From a virus: a stretch of DNA of 21,891 bases. This document shows positions 14,634 to 21,200 of the stretch, in pieces. Both the position numbers and the translations under genes were made by a program. Below the pieces are notes generated by a model. The model did not search any database and was not told the origin of the DNA. It saw only the letters and a list, made by a program, of their open reading frames with translations. The stretch is from positions 1 to 21,891 of the IMG/VR virus record IMGVR_UViG_3300025695_000110; one strand, given 5' to 3'. Each line of letters opens with the position of its first letter. The stretch's first letter is position 1.

Positions 14634-15233
14634 ATGAAAAATTATATTGTAAAATCACCCGGACGCACAGGAAGTATATATATAGCACAATGGCTTGCAA
14701 AAAATCAAGGATGCATATATCTTAGTACACACGATAATGACTTTTATAAAAATTTACACCAACATAATATAGTTAACAAAACTCCTGTTGTATTACACGA
14801 CCATTACGACTTTGTGCCTTTACGTCCAAATGATTGGGTGTTAGTATTAAGTGACCGGCGTAATAAATTTGACGGAATACTAAGTTGGATTATTGCAGAA
14901 AAAACTAAAAACTGGTCAAAGTACGAACAATATCCAACATCTGTTACAATTAATTTTGCTGACGTTCAAGAAAAACATATAGGACGTAGGAGCAAAATTA
15001 ATGCTGATCATATAGTTGCAAGTACGCATTTGTGGTACGGTGTACACAAAATATATCAAGAAGATATAAGCAACGAATATCTAAAAAAACAATTTAGTTA
15101 TAATAAATTCGAACCTGTGTATAGTAAATATAATATTACTAATCATCGCAGTCCGTACAACAAGAAACAATATGTTACCAATTATTGGGAATTAAAAAAA
15201 CAATACAGGAAATGGTTAAAGCATGGAGTATAA
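14634..15233 (+). CDS. Second sulfotransferase-like protein
   Basis: 199 residues beginning MKNYIVKSPGRTGSIYIAQWL, where SPGRTGS resembles the phosphosulfate-binding loop of sulfotransferases, and later DWVLVLSDRRNKFDGILSWII, which resembles the second (3'-phosphate) motif RxxxFDxxxSW. HLWYGVHKIY further on fits a helix. Both motifs are looser than in the gene at 12485, so the family call is tentative. It lies just after a terminator with only 15 bases before its ATG and no Shine-Dalgarno or clear ATAAATA box, so its expression signal is not evident; low-level read-through is possible. The composition is very A+T-rich (many AAT, AAA, TAT codons), like the SGNH pair further on. Confidence 0.5.
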   Translation: MKNYIVKSPGRTGSIYIAQWLAKNQGCIYLSTHDNDFYKNLHQHNIVNKTPVVLHDHYDFVPLRPNDWVLVLSDRRNKFDGILSWIIAEKTKNWSKYEQYPTSVTINFADVQEKHIGRRSKINADHIVASTHLWYGVHKIYQEDISNEYLKKQFSYNKFEPVYSKYNITNHRSPYNKKQYVTNYWELKKQYRKWLKHGV

Positions 15234-15273
15234 AAGATTTTAGAAAAAATTAATCCTTTACGCAAATAGAAAG

Positions 15274-15280
15274 ATAAGTA
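15274..15280 (+). promoter_or_regulatory. Late-promoter-like box ATAAGTA before gp17
   Basis: GATAAGTA lies 5 bases before the gp17 ATG, with no Shine-Dalgarno, exactly as for the Nudix gene. Confidence 0.4.
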
Positions 15281-15285
15281 ATTAT

Positions 15286-16866
15286 ATGTCAAAATCATTA
15301 GATGGTGTATTAACTAAAAAAGCAAATCAGCAGGAAACATACACTGAAGATCAAATACAAGATCTTTTAAAATGCATGGATCCTGATGAAGGATATTTAC
15401 ATTTTGCAAAACACTTTGCACACATACAACACCCTGTAAAAGGCAAACTATTGTTTGATCCTTATGAGTATCAGTTAAGACTAATGCATAGCTATCATAG
15501 TTATCGCTTTAATATCAACATGATGCCTAGACAAACAGGCAAAACTACATGTGCTAGTATCTATCTAGCATGGTACGCTATGTTTATTGCAGATCAAACT
15601 ATTCTTATTGCAGCACACAAATATACAGGTGCTCAAGAAATTATGCAACGTATACGTTACGTATATGAACTTTGTCCTGATCATATTAGAGCAGGTGTTA
15701 CAAGTTACAATAAAGGTAGTATTGAGTTTGAGAATGGTTCACGTATTATTAGCCAAACAACAACGGGCACTACTGGACGCGGTCTTTCAATCTCGCTACT
15801 ATACTGTGACGAGTTTGCATTTGTGCAACCTAACATTGCTGAAGAGTTTTGGACTTCAATATCTCCTACACTAGCAACTGGTGGTAGAGCTATTATTACC
15901 AGTACACCTAACTCGGATGAAGATACCTTTGCAACCATTTGGAAACAAGCAGAAGACAAGTTTGACGAATACGGAAACGAAAGTGATGTAGGTGTAAATG
16001 GGTTTCATGCATACAGAGCACATTGGGACGAGCATCCTGATAGAAACGAAGAATGGAAAGCAGAAGAAATTGGACGCATTGGCGAAGAAAAGTTTCGCAG
16101 AGAATACGGGTGTGAATTTTTAATCTTTGATGAAACATTGATTAATAGTTTAAAACTAGCAGCAATGACCGCAGGAGATCCTATCATTAATATGGGACAG
16201 GTGCGTTGGTACAAGAAATTAGATGCAAATAAAAGTTATGTAATTGGGCTAGATCCTAGTATGGGAACAGGCGGTGATTTTGCAGCAATACAAGTAATTG
16301 AACTACCTACTTACGAACAAGTAGGAGAATGGCAGCATAATTTAACAGCAATACCCGGACAAGTTCGAGTTCTAAAAGATATATGCACGTACATTGCTAG
16401 TCAAACTAAAAGTGATAGTAATATATATTGGAGTGTAGAAAACAACGGAATTGGTGAAGCAGCACTAATAGTAATTAATGATTTTGGAGAAGAAAATTTT
16501 CCAGGATTGTTTATTAGCGAACCAATACGCAAAGGGCATGTGCGTAAATTTAGAAAAGGGTTTAACACTACTCACAGTAGTAAAACAACTGCATGTGCAA
16601 GATTAAAAACAATGATAGAAAACGATAAATTTATTGTTCGTAGTAAACCTTTACTAACTGAACTAAAAAACTTTATTGCTTCTGGAAGTAGTTTTCAGGC
16701 CAAGCCTGGAAAAACAGATGATTTAATAAGTGCAATCTTACTAACATTAAGAATGATGAGTGTAATGAAAGACTGGGATCCAACGGTGTATAATACATTT
16801 AGTCAAATTGATCACAACGATGACTACGAAATGCCCATGCCAATCTTCGTTAGTAGCAATTATTGA
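15286..16866 (+). CDS. 17: Terminase large subunit gp17
   Basis: gp17 is the ATP-driven motor and nuclease that packages DNA into proheads. ATPase domain: adenine-binding FDPYEYQLRLM (57-67), Walker A MPRQTGKTT (80-88), Walker B LLYCDEF (171-177) with catalytic E176, and coupling motif ITSTPN (204-209). Nuclease domain (RNase H fold): VIGLDPSMGTGGDFAAIQV with D322 and D330, VENN with E384, and KTDDLISAIL with D477/D478. All key residues are present, so the enzyme should be active. The length of 526 is shorter than T4 gp17 (610), as in marine relatives. It is separated from gp16 by five reading frames' worth of accessory and head genes. Its TGA overlaps the next late box. Confidence 0.97.
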   Translation: MSKSLDGVLTKKANQQETYTEDQIQDLLKCMDPDEGYLHFAKHFAHIQHPVKGKLLFDPYEYQLRLMHSYHSYRFNINMMPRQTGKTTCASIYLAWYAMFIADQTILIAAHKYTGAQEIMQRIRYVYELCPDHIRAGVTSYNKGSIEFENGSRIISQTTTGTTGRGLSISLLYCDEFAFVQPNIAEEFWTSISPTLATGGRAIITSTPNSDEDTFATIWKQAEDKFDEYGNESDVGVNGFHAYRAHWDEHPDRNEEWKAEEIGRIGEEKFRREYGCEFLIFDETLINSLKLAAMTAGDPIINMGQVRWYKKLDANKSYVIGLDPSMGTGGDFAAIQVIELPTYEQVGEWQHNLTAIPGQVRVLKDICTYIASQTKSDSNIYWSVENNGIGEAALIVINDFGEENFPGLFISEPIRKGHVRKFRKGFNTTHSSKTTACARLKTMIENDKFIVRSKPLLTELKNFIASGSSFQAKPGKTDDLISAILLTLRMMSVMKDWDPTVYNTFSQIDHNDDYEMPMPIFVSSNY

Positions 16867-16872
16867 TAAATA
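16866..16872 (+). promoter_or_regulatory. Late-promoter-like box ATAAATA before the 578-residue protein
   Basis: TGATAAATAC includes the gp17 stop codon and lies 7 bases before the ATG at 16880, with no Shine-Dalgarno. Confidence 0.5.
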
Positions 16873-16879
16873 CTTTATA

Positions 16880-18616
16880 ATGAAAAATCTAGATAAAATA
16901 GCAGAAGAACTTTTTAATCAAATACGCAGTCGCTTTAGTAATGTTACTATTGGCGATGAAACTGCTGAAGTAGTAAACGATCCAAAAACCGCAAGATATT
17001 TTGATTTTGTGTATAGCGAAGACACTAGCCAAATCGGTAATGTGAGTGTTAGTCTCGACGAAACTGAAGGTGTGGTTGTGATGTTTAGCAACAATTTTGG
17101 CGAAGGATCGCAAAACTTTCAAAAAGATGCATGGTTTAGTTTTTTAAAAGAATTAAGATCTTTTGCAAAAAAACGTCTATTAAATTTTGAAGTTAGAGAT
17201 ATTAACAAGTCTAGTTTACAAAGAAGAGATTATAAAACTTTAGCCAAAAATCGTAGCGGAGAAAAAACAATGGCCGAATCAAAAATGTACGGAACACACA
17301 AAACCAGTTTTCAAAAGATAGGTAATGCAAAGTTAGCTATCAAACATGCTGGTAGTTTAGGAGAGGGTGAAAATAGAACTAAAAAAATAGGGGCTATTTA
17401 CATCGAAAACAATCAGGGCGAAAAGTTTAAATATCCGTTTAAACACCTCAGCGGTGCAAGAGCAATGGCAGTACACGTTAGCGAAGGCGGTCATCCGTTT
17501 GATGATTTTGGCAAACACATTACAGGATTAAGTGAAGAACTTTCAAATCTCCGCAAGTTTAAAACTTACATGGGACGTAGCAGTGTAATGGCTGAAAGTT
17601 TAGCTGAACACATGACTACAATAAACGAACGTATTACATCTGTAAAGAAAACAATACAAAATCTACAAAAGTCTAATTATTACAAAGAAGCATTTGAAAA
17701 CTTTGTAGCAGAAGAGTCTGTTGAAGTACCGTCGGAAGTAGCCGAAAATTGGATAGATCAACTTACAGTAAAACAATTCAACGAAGAATTAAAAGACGTA
17801 TTTCCGTATATTTACAAACTAGTAGGCGAAAGTACAAAAGCAGACGAGTTAACATTTGAAGATATTATCAACGAAGCTGAAGATATGCGTGTAAAAGTAT
17901 TACCTGGTGAAAATGATCTTATTATGTTAGGCAAACGGTTTAATGTGCCTACAGCAAAAATGCAAGACTTTATAGGGGATATGATAGAAGTTAATGGACT
18001 CGACGATGCATCATTAGAAGGTGAAAAAGAAGTAATAATACCAGCTAGTTATATATCAGGCGCTCCAAAATCAAGTCCTCGTCCGCAAGCAAGACCATCA
18101 GACATAGAAGATCCAGGATTTGATTTTAATCCACGTGCAGGTCATAGAGATCAGCCTTCTCATCCTGAAAACAGAGGTTTATCAGATAGCATTGAATATG
18201 CATTTAATAAATTGTTAGGACAGTTTGCATCTCAAATAAATGAAGACGAAGAAACAGACGAAGGCAATGCATATGCACACGCAGTACGTCAGGCTAAGAT
18301 AAATGGCAAGAAAAAAGGCGACAAAGTTGACGGTCCAGACGGTGACGAGATTACACTAGAAAAAGATCAAAAAACACCATTAGGCGAATTTATACTAAGT
18401 TATTTTGATAAAGAAACCGGCCAGTTTCCAAAAGGCCCAACAGCCGTACTTACTATGGTAGAAAAAGAATACGGAGAACAGTATGTAAGGCCCGCAGGAA
18501 AGTTTATAGAACGCATCGACGCAAAGGTCGCAGAAGTTATGGGCTACAGAGAGGCAGAACCAGAACTTGAAGAAAATCCAGAACTAGATAGAATATCATC
18601 GTTAGCCGGTTTATAA
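16880..18616 (+). CDS. Conserved marine T4-like phage protein of unknown function, probably virion-associated
   Basis: 578 residues from the ATG at 16880 (an earlier in-frame ATG at 16808 would overlap gp17 by 59 bases and is unlikely). The N-terminal ~115 residues form an alpha/beta domain (KIAEELFNQIRSRFSNVTIG, WFSFLKELRSFAKKRLLNFEVRD). Next a basic region with GAIYIENNQGEKFKYPFKHLSGARAMAVHVSEGG, coiled helices around 245-275, an acidic middle, a Pro-rich linker (SSPRPQARPSDIEDPG), and a C-terminal block AYAHAVRQAKINGKKKGDKVDGPDGDEITLEKDQ...LGEFILSYFD..TGQFPKGPTAVLTMVEKEYGE. I recall similar proteins in marine T4-like genomes but know no function. Position after gp17 and a late box suggest a head-related role (inference). 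Confidence 0.65.
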   Translation: MKNLDKIAEELFNQIRSRFSNVTIGDETAEVVNDPKTARYFDFVYSEDTSQIGNVSVSLDETEGVVVMFSNNFGEGSQNFQKDAWFSFLKELRSFAKKRLLNFEVRDINKSSLQRRDYKTLAKNRSGEKTMAESKMYGTHKTSFQKIGNAKLAIKHAGSLGEGENRTKKIGAIYIENNQGEKFKYPFKHLSGARAMAVHVSEGGHPFDDFGKHITGLSEELSNLRKFKTYMGRSSVMAESLAEHMTTINERITSVKKTIQNLQKSNYYKEAFENFVAEESVEVPSEVAENWIDQLTVKQFNEELKDVFPYIYKLVGESTKADELTFEDIINEAEDMRVKVLPGENDLIMLGKRFNVPTAKMQDFIGDMIEVNGLDDASLEGEKEVIIPASYISGAPKSSPRPQARPSDIEDPGFDFNPRAGHRDQPSHPENRGLSDSIEYAFNKLLGQFASQINEDEETDEGNAYAHAVRQAKINGKKKGDKVDGPDGDEITLEKDQKTPLGEFILSYFDKETGQFPKGPTAVLTMVEKEYGEQYVRPAGKFIERIDAKVAEVMGYREAEPELEENPELDRISSLAGL

Positions 18617-18625
18617 TCGGCTAAC
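18601..18625 (+). terminator. Hairpin spanning the stop codon
   Basis: GTTAGCCG (18601-18608) and CGGCTAAC (18618-18625) are perfect 8-base arms with the TAA stop in the 9-base loop. No U-run follows, so termination would be weak. Confidence 0.5.
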
Positions 18626-18636
18626 TAATTATTATC

Positions 18637-18643
18637 TTAAATA
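18637..18643 (+). promoter_or_regulatory. Weak late-promoter-like box TTAAATA before the first SGNH-like gene
   Basis: TTAAATA lies 4 bases before the ATG at 18648, the same short spacing seen for several genes here. One mismatch from ATAAATA; tentative. Confidence 0.3.
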
Positions 18644-18658
18644 GTGTATGAACACTAT
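18641..18658 (+). promoter_or_regulatory. Hairpin presenting the start codon in its loop
   Basis: ATAGTG (18641-18646) and CACTAT (18653-18658) are perfect inverted repeats; the six-base loop TATGAA holds the ATG at 18648-18650. No Shine-Dalgarno is present. A second in-frame ATG follows at 18657. Confidence 0.4.
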
Positions 18659-19346
18659 GTATGTATACGGTGATAGCTTCTCTGATCCTAATCACAAGTT
18701 TGGTGTAGTAAAACCATATTTTTGGATTACTGAATTAGAAAAATATTTTGAAGTACATAATTTTTCTATAAAGGGATCAGGTCCGCAATACCAACTTAAT
18801 TGTTTAATCAATACTATTGAAAATACCGATCCTTCAAAACTTAAACAAAGCAATATGATATTTTTTATGTCTGACATTAATAGACACTGGTGGAATTTTA
18901 TGGAACCGTCAGACCAGTACCTTTATGCACCTATTTTATTTAATCATAAAGCTAATACCAAAGAAGCTGCTGAAAAAATTTTAAAATATAGATCATATAA
19001 AGAATGGTTAAAAAACTATGACCGATATACAGGAATGTCTGAAAATTACAATATAACAAATGTTATTAATAACATATATGCTTTTAGTAAGTTTTTTAAT
19101 AAAACATTATTTTGGCCTATATTTAATAATGTTCCTGATTATTTAAAAAAATATAATACTAGAGAATTTAATATAGTACCTAAATTATTAAACGATATTA
19201 GTAGTAACGAAAAGATATCAGATAATCAAAAAAACATGCACTTACATAAAAAAAATCATTTAATTATGCAAGATGAAATATATTTATGGATGAAAAAGAA
19301 TTACACGATAAATGTAAAAAACTTTAAGGGTAATATAGATGAGTAA
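18648..19346 (+). CDS. SGNH-hydrolase-like protein, copy 1
   Basis: 232 residues. MYVYGDSFSD (catalytic-type Ser10) is the GDS block I of SGNH/GDSL hydrolases, and IKGSGPQYQLN corresponds to the Gly block. FFMSDINRHWW takes the place of the GxND block. At the C-terminus MHLHKKNHLIM aligns with CPNHLSLKNHKIM of copy 2, but the acidic residue that precedes the His in copy 2 is a Gln here, so activity is uncertain. Family members remove acyl or acetyl groups from sugars or lipids; the target is unknown. It overlaps copy 2 by 8 bases and is clearly its paralogue (same GDS, GSGPQ, and FF.SD landmarks in order). Very A+T-rich. Start could also be the ATG at 18657. Confidence 0.6.
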   Translation: MNTMYVYGDSFSDPNHKFGVVKPYFWITELEKYFEVHNFSIKGSGPQYQLNCLINTIENTDPSKLKQSNMIFFMSDINRHWWNFMEPSDQYLYAPILFNHKANTKEAAEKILKYRSYKEWLKNYDRYTGMSENYNITNVINNIYAFSKFFNKTLFWPIFNNVPDYLKKYNTREFNIVPKLLNDISSNEKISDNQKNMHLHKKNHLIMQDEIYLWMKKNYTINVKNFKGNIDE

Positions 19347-20034
19347 ACCTTTACTTTGGATACTTGGCGATAGTTATGGAGAAAATGTTAAATCAATCTC
19401 TAAATGGAAAAATATGTGGACATGGCCACAAGAAATTACTAGGATATTTGATGTTGAAAATTTTGCAATAGCTGGATCGGGTCCACAAACACAAATAGAA
19501 TATTTTTTAAATAATGCAAAAGATAGAGAATTAGAATACTGTTCGGATATTAATGTAATATTTTTTGTAAGTGACCCAGCACGAATAAATTTTAATTTTT
19601 ATCAAACACCTTTTCATCAGACTTATCCAAAAGTATTATTAGACAACCCAACCAAAATAGAACTTGATTGGAAAGAATATTATAAAGATAAAAATAAATT
19701 TATTATGAATTACTTTAAGTATATTGATATTATGCCAGTATACGAAACAGAAAAGTATATATCTATATTAAAAATGTATAGTAAGTTTTTTAAAAAAATT
19801 CTTGTGTTTAATTGTTTTCAGTATACAGACGATACTCTAGCAACAAGCATAAATGATGAAAAATTTCATCTTATTAACAATCCAATGATTAATATTAATA
19901 ATGATCCTGAAAAGTTTTTTGATTGTCCTAATCATTTAAGTTTAAAAAATCATAAAATTATGTACAGTCAGCTCGTTGGACATTTTTTAAACAATCAAAA
20001 TCTAATGCATCGTAAGTTTTTGAGAAATGATTAA
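19339..20034 (+). CDS. SGNH-hydrolase-like protein, copy 2
   Basis: 231 residues with block I LWILGDSYGEN (Ser12), FAIAGSGPQTQIEYFLNNA as the Gly block, VIFFVSDPARINF in the third position, and FDCPNHLSLKNHKIM near the end, where Asp and His could complete the catalytic set. This copy keeps more of the expected residues than copy 1, so it is the better candidate for an active esterase or deacetylase, for example on surface glycans (inference). No signal peptide is visible, so it would act in the cytoplasm or in the virion. It begins within copy 1 with an AAGGG Shine-Dalgarno in that gene's last codons, implying coupled expression. Confidence 0.65.
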   Translation: MSKPLLWILGDSYGENVKSISKWKNMWTWPQEITRIFDVENFAIAGSGPQTQIEYFLNNAKDRELEYCSDINVIFFVSDPARINFNFYQTPFHQTYPKVLLDNPTKIELDWKEYYKDKNKFIMNYFKYIDIMPVYETEKYISILKMYSKFFKKILVFNCFQYTDDTLATSINDEKFHLINNPMININNDPEKFFDCPNHLSLKNHKIMYSQLVGHFLNNQNLMHRKFLRND

Positions 20035-20042
20035 AAAAAATG

Positions 20043-20071
20043 TTGACAAGATAAATAGAACAGTGTAGTAT
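20043..20071 (+). promoter_or_regulatory. Composite promoter for gp32: sigma70-type with embedded late box
   Basis: A perfect TTGACA (20043-20048) is followed after 17 bases by TAGTAT (20066-20071), a fair -10. In the spacer lies GATAAATAG, with ATAAATA at 20051-20057. The region could thus serve host-type early and phage late transcription, which suits gp32, needed throughout infection. Confidence 0.6.
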
Positions 20072-20097
20072 ATAAGAGTGCTACACAGTTAAGGCAC
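20063..20097 (+). promoter_or_regulatory. Hairpin / possible pseudoknot in the gp32 leader
   Basis: GTGTAG (20063-20068) pairs with CTACAC (20081-20086). The end of the 12-base loop, GTG (20078-20080), can pair with CAC (20095-20097) to make a small H-type pseudoknot. It ends about 35 bases before the gp32 ATG. T4 gp32 represses its own translation through a leader pseudoknot, so the position is suggestive; the second stem is short. Confidence 0.35.
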
Positions 20098-20131
20098 AAA
20101 GGCTATAAGGCAAAACATAGGAGGCATTATT

Positions 20132-21130
20132 ATGGCATCATTAGCAGAAATCCGAGCAAAGCTCAAAGAACAAGAATCACGCCAGGGTGGTAACAATAAC
20201 ACAGGCGGCGGTGATAACAGCATTTACCCATTTTGGAATATGAAAGAAGGCGATCAAGCAACATTACGATTCCTTCCTGATGGAGATGACTCAAACACTT
20301 TCTTTTGGAAAGAGCGTTTGGTTATTAAACTTCCGTTTGCAGGTATTAAAGGCGAAACTGATTCACGTCCAGTACAGGTACAAGTTCCGTGCATGGAAAT
20401 GTATGGCGAATCTTGTCCAATCTTACAAGAAGTACGTGGCTGGTTTAAAGATCCAAGTCTAGAAGATATGGGTCGTAAATACTGGAAGAAACGTAGTTAT
20501 ATCTTCCAAGGGTTTGTTGTAGATGATCCACTTAAAGAAGATTCACAACCAGAAAATCCAATTCGTCGATTTATTATTGGACCACAAATCTTCCAACTTA
20601 TTAAAGCAGCACTTATGGATCCGGATATGGAAGAACTGCCAACAGATTATACTGCTGGTGTAGACTTCCGTCTTTCAAAAGGCAGCAAAGGCGGATACGC
20701 AGATTACGGTGCAAGTAATTGGGCACGTAGAGAGCGTCCGCTAGATGATGCAGAGATGGCAGCAGTGAACAATCACGGATTGTTTAATCTTAATGACTTT
20801 TTGCCTAAAAAGCCAGACGAAACTTCACTTAAGGTTCTTACAGAAATGTTTGAAGCAAGTGTAGACGGCGAAGCATATGATCCAGATCGTTGGAGCAATT
20901 ACTTCCGTCCAGCAGGTATGGCAGCACGTACAGGTGATCCGCAAAATCGTGCACCTGCACCAGCAGCAGCGCCAGCACCTGCTCCGCAAGCAGCAGCACC
21001 AGTAGCAGAAGCAACAACTGATACAGGTTGGCAAGATCCTGCTCCAGCAGCAACTCCTGAACCTGCTCCATCAACAGATGGCGGCGGTGCCCAAGACATT
21101 CTTGCAATGATCCGCGCACGTCAAGGTTAA
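20132..21130 (+). CDS. 32: Single-stranded DNA-binding protein gp32
   Basis: gp32 coats ssDNA during phage replication, recombination and repair. The N-terminus MASLAEIRAKLKEQESRQGG is the basic LAST-type cooperative-binding segment; the core runs from YPFWNMKEGDQATLRFLPDGD (31-51) through WKERLVIKLPF, YWKKRSYIFQGFVVDDPL and FIIGPQIFQLIKAAL, to LNDFLPKKPDE. The T4 zinc ligands (one His, three Cys with a CxxC) are not kept: only C87 and C95 remain, in VPCMEMYGESCPIL. Residues ~265-310 are an Ala/Pro linker and the end is AQDILAMIRARQG instead of the acidic T4 tail. It has a strong AGGAGG Shine-Dalgarno (20119-20124) and its own promoter region. Confidence 0.95.
   Translation: MASLAEIRAKLKEQESRQGGNNNTGGGDNSIYPFWNMKEGDQATLRFLPDGDDSNTFFWKERLVIKLPFAGIKGETDSRPVQVQVPCMEMYGESCPILQEVRGWFKDPSLEDMGRKYWKKRSYIFQGFVVDDPLKEDSQPENPIRRFIIGPQIFQLIKAALMDPDMEELPTDYTAGVDFRLSKGSKGGYADYGASNWARRERPLDDAEMAAVNNHGLFNLNDFLPKKPDETSLKVLTEMFEASVDGEAYDPDRWSNYFRPAGMAARTGDPQNRAPAPAAAPAPAPQAAAPVAEATTDTGWQDPAPAATPEPAPSTDGGGAQDILAMIRARQG
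21044..21072 (+). other. out of place: see terminator at 21144-21172
   Basis: This span lies inside gp32 and codes for its Ala/Pro/Glu linker; repetitive GCT/CCA/GAA codons here create long antisense open frames that are not genes. Confidence 0.3.
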
Positions 21131-21143
21131 TAACGCAACTAAA

Positions 21144-21172
21144 ATGGGTTGCATTTTGTAGATGCAACCCAT
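21144..21172 (+). terminator. Hairpin after gp32
   Basis: ATGGGTTGCAT (21144-21154) and ATGCAACCCAT (21162-21172) are perfect 11-base arms with a 7-base loop. The following sequence is T-rich only in part, so partial termination with read-through into uvsX is likely; no promoter is seen before uvsX. Confidence 0.7.
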
Positions 21173-21200
21173 ATTGTATTTGGCTTTTTAGGAGAATTTA

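Noticed and set aside
16808-16879. Upstream ATG extending the 578-residue protein by 24 residues
   Set aside because: It would overlap the gp17 C-terminus by 59 bases and has no ribosome site; the ATG at 16880 follows a late box.
21044-21072. Repetitive stretch near the end of gp32 as a separate regulatory element
   Set aside because: It is simply coding sequence of the linker. The low-confidence feature entry at this span marks no separate element.
20825-21167. Three long minus-strand open frames antisense to the end of gp32
   Set aside because: They arise from the repetitive GCA/CCA/GCT codons of the gp32 Ala/Pro linker; their products are low-complexity (Cys/Leu/Gly runs) and have no ribosome site.
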